Below are positions 1-8,701 of a DNA stretch of 64,000 bases, one piece after another. Source of the DNA: an uncultured Alphaproteobacteria bacterium (GTDB taxonomy: Bacteria; Pseudomonadota; Alphaproteobacteria; RF32; CAG-239); assembly GCA_944392255.1 (NCBI GenBank), contig CALXVY010000003.1:1-64000 (forward strand), given 5' to 3'. Positions within the stretch are counted from its first letter, which is position 1, and every line of letters begins with the position of its first letter. A program made the position numbers and the translations under genes. The notes under the pieces were generated by a model that was not told where the DNA came from, made no database searches, and saw nothing but the letters and a program-made list of their open reading frames with translations.

Positions 1-381
1 AAAATGTATGTTATTCGTCCGCAGTTCTTTATCTCGATGATTACATTGCTTAGAAATGCGGCTTTGAATTCGGTTCAATATCGTAAACAATTGGCGGAAT
101 ATAAGAACCAAAATATAGATATTTCCAATTTTGAAGCTGAAATGAACGATTTTAAGGAGAAATTCGGACGTAATTATCAGTTGGCTAGTGACAAGTTCCG
201 CAAAGCGATTGAAGAGATTGATAAGACTATCGACCATTTGCAAAAGACAAAAGATGCCTTGCTTTCTTCTGAGAATAACTTGCGTTTGGCGAATAACAAA
301 GCTCAAGATTTGACGGTTAAACGTTTAACCCGCAATAACCCGACCATGGCTCAAAAATTCGCCGAATTGGAGCAGAAGTAA
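1..381 (+). CDS. DUF2130 family protein, C-terminal part
   Basis: This is the 3' end of a gene that begins before the window; the frame is open from base 1 and the ATG at base 4 is internal. The 125 visible residues read like the end of DUF2130 proteins: a segment with [17 protein letters not shown], then [25 protein letters not shown] and a closing [16 protein letters not shown]. It is highly charged and probably a long coiled coil. The family is widespread in bacteria, often with an N-terminal coiled coil and a nuclease-like core; its role is unknown. No terminator is obvious after the stop; AT-rich spacer follows. Family match is from memory of the conserved tail. Confidence 0.75.
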   Translation, partial: KMYVIRPQFFISMITLLRNAALNSVQYRKQLAEYKNQNIDISNFEAEMNDFKEKFGRNYQLASDKFRKAIEEIDKTIDHLQKTKDALLSSENNLRLANNKAQDLTVKRLTRNNPTMAQKFAELEQK

Positions 382-554
382 TATTAATATGATAATACTT
401 CATTATAATAATTAAATTTATTACATTACTTTTGTTAAGAAAATTAAAAACAGCTTGTGCGTAAGTTTTGCATGTCCTTGAATACTTACTTGTTTTTCAG
501 TATGTTATTTTTGCTTTTATTGGTGAGATTAATTGTTTGATATGGAAAATAGAG

Positions 555-1331
555 ATGTATTTGCAAGATGTATTAAATTATAAAAGTAGTAATTATAGTT
601 ATCAAGCTGCAATTGATGTAAAAAAATTTTTTGAACCTACTATAAGTTATTGGGCAAATGGCTTATTAAATGATTTTTTTCTTGCGGGATCAGCTGCTAA
701 AGGAGTTGCAATAAAAGGAAAATCAGATTTTGATTTTTTTGTTTCCATTCATTACTCTTGTACCAATACTCTTGATGTTTTATATAATAGCTTATTTAAA
801 GAATTGTCTTCTTTAGGAAATAGAAAGGGATTTTCAGTTCGAAAACAAAATGTATCTTTAGGAATAAAGGGATTACGTTATAATAATACTCCTATTGATG
901 TTGATATTGTTCCCGCTAAGCAGCAAACTCTTAATTCCAATTTTCATAGTTTATATAAGTCAAAGCAAAATACATGGACTCAAACAAATGTAAAAGCGCA
1001 TATTGACTATATAAGAAAATCAGGTCGTCAGAATTTTATAAAACTTATTAAAATTTGGAGAGAATGCCATCGTTTAGAAATACCATCGATGAATTTGGAG
1101 TTGTCTGTATTGGAAGCTTTGCATGGTTATCCTCATGATATTTCTTTAGATAGAGGTTTCTTCCGTATAATGTCTTATTATAAGGACTCTTTTGTTTCTG
1201 CTAGAATGATAGATCCATGTAATACAAATAATATAATATCAGACGATATGACATACATAGAAAAAAATCAAGTTAAGCAAATGGCTGAAAATGCATTTTC
1301 TGCATCAGATTGGAGCGATATAATATGGTAG
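555..1331 (+). CDS. Nucleotidyltransferase, CD-NTase/CCA-class I-like fold
   Basis: The protein (258 residues from the ATG at 555) carries a complete nucleotidyltransferase active site: GSAAKG at about residues 45-50, the paired aspartates of SDFDFF at 58 and 60, and a third aspartate in DVDIVPA near 115-117. After it comes a helical region (FIKLIKIWRECH, then LELSVLEAL) resembling the substrate-binding domain of OAS/CCA-adding enzymes. Such enzymes transfer nucleotides to RNA, proteins or, in CBASS defence, make cyclic oligonucleotides. The frame is open upstream to a TTG at 468, but that extension is a hydrophobic stretch with no family resemblance, so I prefer 555. It overlaps the next gene by 7 bases. 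Ile ATA codons are conspicuous compared with neighbours, hinting at acquisition. Substrate is not predictable. Confidence 0.75.
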   Translation: MYLQDVLNYKSSNYSYQAAIDVKKFFEPTISYWANGLLNDFFLAGSAAKGVAIKGKSDFDFFVSIHYSCTNTLDVLYNSLFKELSSLGNRKGFSVRKQNVSLGIKGLRYNNTPIDVDIVPAKQQTLNSNFHSLYKSKQNTWTQTNVKAHIDYIRKSGRQNFIKLIKIWRECHRLEIPSMNLELSVLEALHGYPHDISLDRGFFRIMSYYKDSFVSARMIDPCNTNNIISDDMTYIEKNQVKQMAENAFSASDWSDIIW

Positions 1332-2089
1332 TTAGGCTAACAGAATTATTTGAAAATTTACAATCTCAAATGGTGAATATGATGGAGCAGAAATGTATTC
1401 CTCATGCTCCCACTAAAGGAGATTTAACAGAAGAAGCATGGAGAGTTTTTTTTAAAACATATCTTCCTAAACGTTATTCATGCGATAAAGCTTTTATTAT
1501 TGATCATCTAGGAGTTCTTAGTGATCAAATAGATGTTGTGATTTATGATGAACATTTCTCTCCTTTTATTTTTAATCGAGGTGGAGTAAAGTATATTCCT
1601 GCCGAAAGTGTTTATGCTGTTTTTGAAGTAAAACCATATCTTTCTAAGGAATATTTTGAATATGCTCAACAAAAAGCTTGCTCTGTTCGATGTTTAAAAA
1701 GGACAACTGCTCCTGTTTATTGTAATGGGGAATTAAAACAAGGAAGACAGCCCCCTCATATTATTGCAGGTATTTTAACAACTCATAAGGCATGGGAAAA
1801 TACATTGGTAGAACAAAAATTAGATCCAACTAGTGAAGGATTCTTAGATATTGGATGCTGCGTAAATGGAAAAAGTTGGATTTGGAATGATGGACAATAT
1901 TTATTGTCTCAACATGATAAAAATTCTTTATTAACATTCTTTATGGCTTTGTTAGAGCAATTGCAGCAATTGGGAACAGTTCCGGCTATGGAGATTCGCC
2001 AATATTTTGATGGTTTTAAAGAAGATACAGCGGAACTAGGTAGATCAATCATAGCTCAAACAGATTTTGATGTGTTTGATAGTAATTAA
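1325..2089 (+). CDS. DUF6602 protein, PD-(D/E)XK nuclease-like candidate
   Basis: The protein has 254 residues from the ATG at 1325, which overlaps the TAG of the nucleotidyltransferase gene (ATGGTAG), so translation is probably coupled. It shows the DUF6602 layout: KGDLTEEAWRVFF, then YLPKRY, SDQIDVVIYD and YIPAESVYAVFEVK. The aspartate at residue 70 and the ExK at 101-103 are spaced like a PD-(D/E)XK nuclease core (inference). The C-terminal half is less conserved. No signal peptide or membrane segment. Linked genetically to the upstream nucleotidyltransferase, it could be its effector in a defence cassette; alternatives are a toxin-antitoxin-like pair or RNA repair. A TTG at 1310 would add five residues and is less likely. 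Confidence 0.75.
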   Translation: MVVRLTELFENLQSQMVNMMEQKCIPHAPTKGDLTEEAWRVFFKTYLPKRYSCDKAFIIDHLGVLSDQIDVVIYDEHFSPFIFNRGGVKYIPAESVYAVFEVKPYLSKEYFEYAQQKACSVRCLKRTTAPVYCNGELKQGRQPPHIIAGILTTHKAWENTLVEQKLDPTSEGFLDIGCCVNGKSWIWNDGQYLLSQHDKNSLLTFFMALLEQLQQLGTVPAMEIRQYFDGFKEDTAELGRSIIAQTDFDVFDSN

Positions 2090-2278
2090 AACTATGGTTT
2101 TGTTCTAGATGTTATTATTAATATGAACTAGATATAGCTAAAGTTAACCTCAAGTCATTGATGGCGATAAGTTGAAAAAACAATATCGAGTCTGGAGAGG
2201 GATAATATATATCAGGTGAGATACGAAATTGATTAAAATCCCGTAAGCTATTGAAATACAAAGATTGGTAATAAAAAA

Positions 2279-2328
2279 GTTCGGATGTTGCTCAAAAAAA
2301 GCCTATTTTGACTTTTAAACATCCGAAC
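2279..2328. repeat. 11-bp inverted repeat with 28-nt loop
   Basis: GTTCGGATGTT at 2279-2289 is matched by AACATCCGAAC at 2318-2328. It lies between the DUF6602 stop and tRNA-Gln. The rest of 2090-2278 shows no convincing reading frame or promoter. The hairpin could end the cassette transcript, although it lacks a following T run, or mark a past integration boundary. Confidence 0.55.
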
Positions 2329-2350
2329 CAGTATAAATGCTTGATATATA

Positions 2351-2378
2351 AAGAAAAAACCGTCATTTCTGACGGTTT
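2351..2378 (-). terminator. Rho-independent terminator of tRNA-Gln
   Basis: On the minus strand AAACCGTCA, a GAAA loop and TGACGGTTT form a perfect 9-bp hairpin followed by a T run. It sits eight bases past the CCA end of tRNA-Gln. Confidence 0.85.
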
Positions 2379-2386
2379 GTATTCTG

Positions 2387-2461
2387 TGGCTGGGGTGGCT
2401 GGATTCGAACCAACGAATGACGATACCAAAAACCGTTGCCTTACCACTTGGCGACACCCCA
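2387..2461 (-). tRNA. tRNA-Gln (anticodon UUG)
   Basis: Read on the minus strand the 75 bases fold as a tRNA: acceptor stem TGGGGTG/CACCCCA, D-arm with CCAAGTGG, anticodon stem ACGGT/ATCGT around the loop TTTTGGT (anticodon TTG), T-arm with GGTTCGAATCC, discriminator G and an encoded CCA. A promoter lies just upstream and a terminator just downstream, so it is a single-gene unit. The accessory nucleotidyltransferase/DUF6602 cassette adjoins its 3' end, a common integration position. Confidence 0.95.
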
Positions 2462-2479
2462 ATCTCGATAACGAAGCTA

Positions 2480-2508
2480 TATATATTCTATATTTTTTTA
2501 TTTGGCAA
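2480..2508 (-). promoter_or_regulatory. Sigma-70 promoter of tRNA-Gln
   Basis: Minus-strand TTGCCA (2503-2508) and TATATA (2480-2485) are separated by 17 bases, about 19 bases before the mature tRNA 5' end. Confidence 0.6.
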
Positions 2509-2597
2509 GTATTTTTTTTCTTTTTTTGTTGAACTTTTTTTTAGTCTATTAAATCTATTGATTTATCATATAGTTATTATTTTTATTAATTGAAATT

Positions 2598-3467
2598 TTA
2601 GAGGCTTTTGCGTTCCAAATGCTGATTTTTAGAATCATATATTATTATTTTTAAGTCATTTGTTTGATGGTCGTTACTTACGGTAACAACTGTCGTTTCG
2701 CCAATTTTTTCATAAAAATTTTTACTCAATTCTGCCGCGTCATGTATATGACCATGGAGTGTAAGTAAAGGTTGATATTTTTTTATAAATTCTAAAACTC
2801 CACGGCTCCCAACATGTTTGTATATTACCGTATCATTTTGTTTGATGGCGGTGTAATCACAAACAGTATTATAGGGTGGTGCGTGTGTTATTAAAACCAA
2901 TTTTTTAGGATTAAGTTTGCCATATTTTGCGCTTAACTCCAAATCAATAGCATTGTCCATCATTGTTTCATAAATAGAATAGGGGACTTTATTGTCATCA
3001 CCTTGACTGATGAAACCTTCTATTCTGGTATCTTCTCGAAAAGAAACGTCAGTTTCGGTGTGCAAATCTCTTTTTTCCCAATCTTTCCATTGGAAAGGTG
3101 TGTAGGGAACGTAGGTATAGCCGGCAAAAATATATTCTCCATATTCAAAAGGAATTTCATCAATCAAATGAAAGCCTATTTTTTCTTGATTTTCTTCAAA
3201 AAGGTAGTGGTTGGCTTTATAGTCATCATTTCCCATAATTAAAGCAATTTGAAGTGGATTTTGTTTTTGAATGTTTTGGATTAAGGGAAAAAGCTCTTTT
3301 AAGATAAAATTCCTTTGGCCTACTACACTTCTTCTTTTTTCATCTTTAGGAGTCAAATCTCCGCCCAGAATGACCAAATCAATATTTTCTTGTTTGGCAA
3401 AGTTGAAGAGTTTATTGTATTGAACTATATTGCCGTGTAAGTCTGCTGTAAAAATAAACTTTACCAT
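2598..3467 (-). CDS. Calcineurin-like metallophosphoesterase
   Basis: The 289-residue protein has the ordered metal-binding motifs of the metallophosphoesterase fold: ADLHG with D9 and H11, GGD with D37, MGNDDY with N80, then LITHAPP and LHGHIH toward the C-terminus. These enzymes use two metal ions to cleave phosphomono- or diesters; the substrate cannot be told. No signal peptide, so cytosolic. It is transcribed alone, divergently from the beta-lactamase-fold hydrolase at 3556, with about 90 bases between them that would hold both promoters. Confidence 0.88.
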   Translation of the reverse strand: MVKFIFTADLHGNIVQYNKLFNFAKQENIDLVILGGDLTPKDEKRRSVVGQRNFILKELFPLIQNIQKQNPLQIALIMGNDDYKANHYLFEENQEKIGFHLIDEIPFEYGEYIFAGYTYVPYTPFQWKDWEKRDLHTETDVSFREDTRIEGFISQGDDNKVPYSIYETMMDNAIDLELSAKYGKLNPKKLVLITHAPPYNTVCDYTAIKQNDTVIYKHVGSRGVLEFIKKYQPLLTLHGHIHDAAELSKNFYEKIGETTVVTVSNDHQTNDLKIIIYDSKNQHLERKSL

Positions 3468-3555
3468 TTTTAAGATACCGCATATAAAAGAGATAATAAT
3501 CTAATATAAGACTTGGAAAGATAATGTCAATTTGTTTGGATAAAGGTAAATAAAT

Positions 3556-4320
3556 ATGAAAGTGATTGTTCTTGGTTCAGGTTCGGCTTACGGATGTCCG
3601 ATGATTTTTAATAATTGGCGTAAACTCAAGCCTAATCATCCCAAAAATATTCGTAATCGCGCCTCTGTTTATATGGAGATTGAGGGAAAAAAATTTGTGG
3701 TTGATTGCGGTCCTGAATTTCGTTTGCAAATAAATCAGAATAATATTACCGATTTAGATGCTGTTTTTATCACTCATTCGCATTATGACCACATTGCCAG
3801 CGTACCGGAGCTTTCTCGAGCTTGCTCTGTTTTAGGACATCCGATAGAGGTTTGGTCAAGTATTGAAACGCAATCTGAGCTTAAGCAAGAATATCCGTTT
3901 TTGTTTAACGGAGAAGAGCAAGAAGGTGCTGGTTTGCATTGGAGAGTTTGTCCGAATGTTGGCGAATTTGAAGCTTGCGGTGTGAAGTTTCAAACTTTTC
4001 AAGTGCCGCATCATCGTTGGCGTTGTTCGGCTTTTCGGTATAAAGATTTTGCTTATGTGACCGATTGGGAAGAAATTCCTGAGGAAAGATTGCAAATTCT
4101 TCAAGGTGTGAAGACTTTGCTAATTGAGTGCAACAATGGCCTTTATCCGGAAAAGAACGGTCATAGTGATTTGGAAAATGTGAAAAAAATTGCTGAAATC
4201 ATCAAGCCTGAGCGTGTGATTTTAACACATCTTTCAGCTCGTGTGGATTATGAGGAAACTTTAGCCGCATTGCCCGAAGATTTTGAACTCGCTTATGATG
4301 GTATGAGTTTTAAAGTATAA
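3556..4320 (+). CDS. MBL-fold metal-dependent hydrolase, PhnP-like
   Basis: A 254-residue metallo-beta-lactamase-fold hydrolase. The zinc motif HSHYDH is at residues 74-79, with later histidines in VPHHRWR and ILTHLSARVDYE. The start VIVLGSGSAYGCP and the FVVDCGPEFR strand resemble the PhnP/phosphoribosyl cyclic phosphodiesterase and lipoate-type subgroup commonly found beside tatD in alphaproteobacteria; tatD is not here. The reaction is therefore uncertain: a phosphodiesterase is the likeliest guess. A spacer with AAAGG precedes the start, and a bidirectional terminator follows the stop. Confidence 0.85.
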   Translation: MKVIVLGSGSAYGCPMIFNNWRKLKPNHPKNIRNRASVYMEIEGKKFVVDCGPEFRLQINQNNITDLDAVFITHSHYDHIASVPELSRACSVLGHPIEVWSSIETQSELKQEYPFLFNGEEQEGAGLHWRVCPNVGEFEACGVKFQTFQVPHHRWRCSAFRYKDFAYVTDWEEIPEERLQILQGVKTLLIECNNGLYPEKNGHSDLENVKKIAEIIKPERVILTHLSARVDYEETLAALPEDFELAYDGMSFKV

Positions 4321-4324
4321 AAAT

Positions 4325-4347
4325 AAAGCCCTGAATTTCAGGGCTTT
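4325..4347. terminator. Bidirectional terminator
   Basis: AAAGCCCTGA and TCAGGGCTTT pair around a three-base loop, between the convergent MBL-fold and HAD genes. Confidence 0.85.
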
Positions 4348-4355
4348 GTAATTTA

Positions 4356-5213
4356 TTATTCCGCCAAAAGTTTTTTCTTTTCTTCTTTGGCTTTTAAGAC
4401 ATCCAAATCGCGTTCTTTGGCGAGCTTGTCTAAAATGGTTTTGACAACCTTATCAATTTGTTTCTCTTCACGATAATCGGCCGGCAAAGCAAAATTAACG
4501 CGACCATCACGCAAGAGTTTCAAAGCCGTGGCTTTATTGCTGCCGTTGGGGTTATAAACGGCTATTGCATTACCTTTGCGTTCTTTGGTGAGTTTCATGG
4601 AAGGAATATCGGTGCTTCCATCGCCAAAATATATCATTCTCGTGAACGGAATGCGGCGCTTGTCATCGGGCATAAACTCATTAACGGCACGATCTTCCAA
4701 TTTACCCAAACCTTTATTGATTTTTGATAGATATTGTGTCTTTGTAGAATAGTTGATTACGCGGGCAGGCCAAACCGGTTTACCTTCTTCATTAAAAGCA
4801 AAACTGCAGCCGAAAATGTCCTTAAAATATTTTTTGATTTTGCAACCGTATAAAATTTCTTCATAGCCAGCAGAGATGATATAATGCTCAATATCCAAAT
4901 CAAGCTTTTTGCCATATTCATTAATGCGGTCAAACCAACCTTCCACACCCGGAAAATATTTGATTTTTTTGCCGGCTTCGGCCATGTTTTCACGGGTAAG
5001 TTTGATATTGAGTTCTTCGGCTTTTTTTACAAAGTAGTACATTGAGCCGGTAACTTGATCGGCAAAGTGATCACGTCCCCATTTGTTGGCTTCATACCAG
5101 AAGTCATCCGGTTCCATGCCAAATTCGGGAATCAGGGCATAATTTTGCATATCGGTGGTGCTTAAAGTGCCATCAAAGTCATAAATCAATGCAACTTTTG
5201 TTCTTTTTGCCAT
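4356..5213 (-). CDS. HAD-superfamily hydrolase
   Basis: A 285-residue cytosolic phosphatase-like protein. Motif I is YDFDGTLS with the nucleophile D12 and acid D14; a serine-bearing motif II sits in HYIISAGYEE; the metal motif is YFGDGSTDIPSMK. The cap region contains the stretch around FWYEANKWGRDHF. Known HAD enzymes with this layout are phosphatases for small metabolites; substrate unknown. The C-terminus is lysine/glutamate rich (KEEKKKLLAE). It is monocistronic and divergent from glyQS. Confidence 0.85.
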   Translation of the reverse strand: MAKRTKVALIYDFDGTLSTTDMQNYALIPEFGMEPDDFWYEANKWGRDHFADQVTGSMYYFVKKAEELNIKLTRENMAEAGKKIKYFPGVEGWFDRINEYGKKLDLDIEHYIISAGYEEILYGCKIKKYFKDIFGCSFAFNEEGKPVWPARVINYSTKTQYLSKINKGLGKLEDRAVNEFMPDDKRRIPFTRMIYFGDGSTDIPSMKLTKERKGNAIAVYNPNGSNKATALKLLRDGRVNFALPADYREEKQIDKVVKTILDKLAKERDLDVLKAKEEKKKLLAE

Positions 5214-5309
5214 TTTTTGTAATCTCCTACTTGCTTTTTGCGAATATTCATTATAAAAATAACAAGTTAATTTTTTGATAAAAACTTTTTAATGTAAAGG
5301 ATTAAGAAA

Positions 5310-6674
5310 ATGCCAGCAACAACTATGGACCAGTTGGTCTCTTTGTGCAAACGTCGTGGTTTCATCTTTCAGAATGCCGATATTTATGGCGGTATGCAAG
5401 GTTTGTACGATTATGGTCCGTTAGGCGTTGAGCTCAAAAACAACGTTAAAGCCGCTTGGTGGCGTGCTATGGTTTATGAGCGTGATGATATCGAAGGTTT
5501 GGATGCTGCCATTTTAACCAACCGCAAAGTTTTGCATTATTCCGGTCATGAAGATACTTTCTCTGACCCGATGACAGATTGCCGTAAATGTAAAGGTCGT
5601 TTTCGCGCCGACCATATTAAAGACGGTAAATGCCCGAACTGCGGTTCAACAGATTTAACTGAGCCTCGTCCTTTTAACTTGATGTTTAAAACAACGGTTG
5701 GACCAGTTGAAAATGCTGATAATATTGCTTATTTGCGTCCCGAGACCGCGCAAGCCATCTTCACACAATTTCGTAATGTGGTTGACTCTACTTCTCGCAA
5801 ATTGCCTTTTGGTATTGCCCAAATCGGTAAATCTTTCCGTAATGAAATTACCCCGAGAAACTTTATTTTCCGCGTGCGTGAATTTGAACAAGCTGAGCTT
5901 GAATATTTTGTAATGCCGGGTGAAGATGAAAAATGGCATGAAATGTGGAAAGAAGCTCGCATTCAATGGTGGGAAGAGCAAGGTTTGCCGCGTGAACACA
6001 TGAACATCTATACCACACCGAAAGATGATTTGGCTCACTATGCTAAAGCTTGCTATGATATTGAATATCAGTTCCCGCATGGTATGGAAGAACTTGAAGG
6101 TATTGCTAACCGTACCGACTATGACTTGGGTAACCATACCAAAGGTCAAGATGAATTGAACTTGACGGCTCATTGCCACAAAAACTCTGATTCAACCCAA
6201 AAACTTTGCATTTTGGATGACAACAACAAACCGGTTGTTCCATTCGTGATTGAGCCTTCTATGGGTGTTGATCGTGCGGTTTTGGCTTTGTTGACCGAAG
6301 CTTACACCGAAGAAGATTTGGGCAACGGCAACAGCCGTATTGTTTTGAAACTCAAAAAACACCTCGCTCCGATTAAAGTTGCGGTTATTCCGTTGAAGAA
6401 AAACAATGAGCAAATTATGGCCAAATGCCACGAGATTAAAAAGAATTTGCTTAAACTCGGTATCGGTCGTGTAGCTTTGGAAAATACCGGTAATATCGGT
6501 AAGGCTTATCGTCGTCATGATGAAGTTGGTACGCCGCTCTGCATTACGGTTGACTTTGAAACCATCGAACAACAACCCGAATCGGTTACCATTCGTGACA
6601 GAGATACCATGGAACAACATCGCGTAAATATTGCTGATTTACCGGCTTATCTCCGCGAATATTTCAATAACTAA
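5310..6674 (+). CDS. glyQS: Glycyl-tRNA synthetase, single-chain type
   Basis: A 454-residue class II synthetase that charges tRNA-Gly with glycine in the cytosol. It starts [20 protein letters not shown], typical of the single-chain (alpha-2) GlyRS of Gram-positives, archaea and eukaryotes. Class II motif 2 is in [17 protein letters not shown] and motif 3 in [14 protein letters not shown]; the C-terminal anticodon-binding domain begins around [10 protein letters not shown]. Four cysteines at 91, 94, 108 and 111 form a zinc site. Most alphaproteobacteria instead use the two-subunit GlyQ/GlyS enzyme, so this copy may have been acquired by transfer. Codon use blends with neighbouring core genes. 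A terminator follows. Confidence 0.97.
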   Translation: MPATTMDQLVSLCKRRGFIFQNADIYGGMQGLYDYGPLGVELKNNVKAAWWRAMVYERDDIEGLDAAILTNRKVLHYSGHEDTFSDPMTDCRKCKGRFRADHIKDGKCPNCGSTDLTEPRPFNLMFKTTVGPVENADNIAYLRPETAQAIFTQFRNVVDSTSRKLPFGIAQIGKSFRNEITPRNFIFRVREFEQAELEYFVMPGEDEKWHEMWKEARIQWWEEQGLPREHMNIYTTPKDDLAHYAKACYDIEYQFPHGMEELEGIANRTDYDLGNHTKGQDELNLTAHCHKNSDSTQKLCILDDNNKPVVPFVIEPSMGVDRAVLALLTEAYTEEDLGNGNSRIVLKLKKHLAPIKVAVIPLKKNNEQIMAKCHEIKKNLLKLGIGRVALENTGNIGKAYRRHDEVGTPLCITVDFETIEQQPESVTIRDRDTMEQHRVNIADLPAYLREYFNN

Positions 6675-6690
6675 GTTTATTTAGAAAAAG

Positions 6691-6722
6691 TCCCTTGCTC
6701 TTCTCGGGTGAGGGATTTTTTT
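6691..6722 (+). terminator. Terminator of glyQS
   Basis: TCCCTTGCTC pairs (with wobbles) with GGGTGAGGGA around TTCTC, followed by a T run. It reaches to within 17 bases of the uvrC start. Confidence 0.8.
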
Positions 6723-6738
6723 GATTCTGAGGCAGCCC

Positions 6739-8646
6739 ATGGGAAATATTCAACAAGGTTTGGAAAACTTAAAGCGACACATTAAAATTGCGCCCGAAGC
6801 CCCCGGTGTGTACCGTATGCTCGGCGAAAATGATGAAGTGCTTTATGTGGGCAAAGCCAAAAATATCAAAAAAAGAATCGTAGCTTATTCTCATTTTGAC
6901 AAACTCCCCATTCGTTTGCAGCGTATGGTTTCGCAAATCAAACGGATGGAATTTATCATCGTGGAAAATGAGGCTAAAGCCTTGCTCATGGAAAATGAGC
7001 TGATTAAAGAGCTGGAGCCGAAATATAACATCTTGCTCAAAGATGACAAAACTTTTCCGCACCTTGTGATTGATGTTACCTCAAAATTTCCGAGCTTGCG
7101 CAAATATCGCGGAAAACGTCAGGATAAAAACAAATATTTTGGTCCTTTTGCCAGTGTGACCGCCGTTAACAGTGTGTTGGACATTGTGCAAAAAGCCTTC
7201 CTTTTGCGCTCTTGTCGTGACGGAGTGTTTAATAATCGGCAACGTCCTTGTTTGATGTATCAAATCAAGCGTTGTTCTGCACCTTGTGTGGGGCGAATTT
7301 CAGAAGAAGATTATAAACAACTGGTGCAAGAAGCCATAGATTTTTTGGAAGGCAAAAATACCAAACTGCAAGAAGAACTCTCTGCCCAAATGAATGAGGC
7401 GAGTGAGCGTTTGGACTATGAAACCGCGCTGGTGTTGCGCGACCGTATTAAAGCTCTGGCTTCGGTTCAACGCGGCAACAATGTGGAATATGCCGATATT
7501 AAATCCGTGGATATGATTGCTCTCGTACGTAAAAATAATCTTGTCTGTATTCAGGTCTTTTTTATCCGTTCGGGTCAGAACTGCGGTAATGCGCCATATT
7601 TTCCCAAGCAGATTGAAGATGCCGATGATAATGAAATTTTAGAAGCTTTTTTGAGTAGTTTCTATTCTTCTCATATTCCGCCGAAAGAGATTGTCCTCTC
7701 GCAAGAAATTGAGAATAAAGAGTTTTTGGAAGAGGCGCTTGCAACCCGAATCAATACCTATCAAAAAGGCAATAAAGCGCATATCATCAATATGGTCAAA
7801 GCTAATGCCGAAGCTTCTATTGACCGCAAAATTGCCGAGCAAGCCTCGGTTAAAAGCAATTTGGAAGAAATGGTCAAATGGTTTGATTTACCACGCATTC
7901 CGCAGCGCATTGAAATTTATGATAACTCGCACAACCAAGGATCCTTTGCCATTGGTGCCATGGTTGTTGCCACGCCCGATGGTTTTGATAAAAAGTCTTA
8001 TCGCCAATTTAATATAAAAGAAAGTGACTTCAAACATCGCCAAGAGGAAAACGATTTTAAGCGTCATCTAGAGGCGTCTTCCGGTGTTGGAAATCAATCA
8101 AGTCAATTTGCAAATTCTTCTCAAAAAATCATCAACCAAGATGACTTTTTGATGATGAAAGAGGTGCTCCTTCGTCGTTTTGCGCGGATGACACCGGAAA
8201 ATAAACCCGATGTCATTCTGCTTGATGGTGGTCTCGGGCAACTTCATGCCGTGCATGAAGCGCTCAAAGATTTTGACCTTTCAGGAATCGCCATTATTGC
8301 CATTTCCAAAGGTCCAGACCGAAATGCCGGTAAAGAATTTTATCATCAGCTTGGCAAAGAAAGTTTCTCGCTGCCGTTCCAATCTCCGATAGCTTTTTAT
8401 CTGCAAAATCTGCGTGATGAGGCACACCGTTTTGCTATCGGAACACATCGCGCTCGTCGTGCAAAATCAATATCCAAATCTAAACTTGATGAAATTGAAG
8501 GAATCGGTGCTCGTCGTAAGCGCGATTTACTCAATTATTTCGGTTCGGTGGAAGAAATTTCACAATCTAGTATCAAAGATTTGCAAAAAGTTGCCGGTAT
8601 CAGTAAAAAAACAGCGGAAAAAATTTATAACTACTTCCATTTTTGA
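6739..8646 (+). CDS. uvrC: Excinuclease ABC subunit C
   Basis: UvrC makes both incisions around bulky DNA lesions after UvrA/UvrB recognition. The 635-residue protein has the N-terminal GIY-YIG nuclease (GVYRML then VLYVGKAKNI), cysteines near RSCRDGVF, a UVR motif (LDYETALVLRDRIKAL) that contacts UvrB, the RNase H-like second nuclease (IEIYDNSHNQG) and a C-terminal helix-hairpin-helix pair (IEGIGARRKRDLL, VAGISKKTAEKI). I chose the ATG at 6739 because GAGG stands seven bases before it; a TTG at 6721 lies in the glyQS terminator. uvrA and uvrB are elsewhere in the window. uvrC-pgsA adjacency is usual in alphaproteobacteria. Confidence 0.97.
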   Translation: MGNIQQGLENLKRHIKIAPEAPGVYRMLGENDEVLYVGKAKNIKKRIVAYSHFDKLPIRLQRMVSQIKRMEFIIVENEAKALLMENELIKELEPKYNILLKDDKTFPHLVIDVTSKFPSLRKYRGKRQDKNKYFGPFASVTAVNSVLDIVQKAFLLRSCRDGVFNNRQRPCLMYQIKRCSAPCVGRISEEDYKQLVQEAIDFLEGKNTKLQEELSAQMNEASERLDYETALVLRDRIKALASVQRGNNVEYADIKSVDMIALVRKNNLVCIQVFFIRSGQNCGNAPYFPKQIEDADDNEILEAFLSSFYSSHIPPKEIVLSQEIENKEFLEEALATRINTYQKGNKAHIINMVKANAEASIDRKIAEQASVKSNLEEMVKWFDLPRIPQRIEIYDNSHNQGSFAIGAMVVATPDGFDKKSYRQFNIKESDFKHRQEENDFKRHLEASSGVGNQSSQFANSSQKIINQDDFLMMKEVLLRRFARMTPENKPDVILLDGGLGQLHAVHEALKDFDLSGIAIIAISKGPDRNAGKEFYHQLGKESFSLPFQSPIAFYLQNLRDEAHRFAIGTHRARRAKSISKSKLDEIEGIGARRKRDLLNYFGSVEEISQSSIKDLQKVAGISKKTAEKIYNYFHF

Positions 8647-8701
8647 ATAGAATATTTTACTATCAGTAAAAAATTAAATTCATCTTTTAGGGGAACATAA
8701 C

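Noticed and set aside
468-554. Longer TTG start for the nucleotidyltransferase
   Set aside because: The added 29 residues are a hydrophobic stretch with no family similarity and no good ribosome site.
2248-2457. Open frame on the minus strand over tRNA-Gln
   Set aside because: It runs through the tRNA sequence itself; any peptide is spurious.
5655-6179. Long minus-strand frame inside glyQS
   Set aside because: Antisense shadow of a clearly coding gene with conserved motifs.
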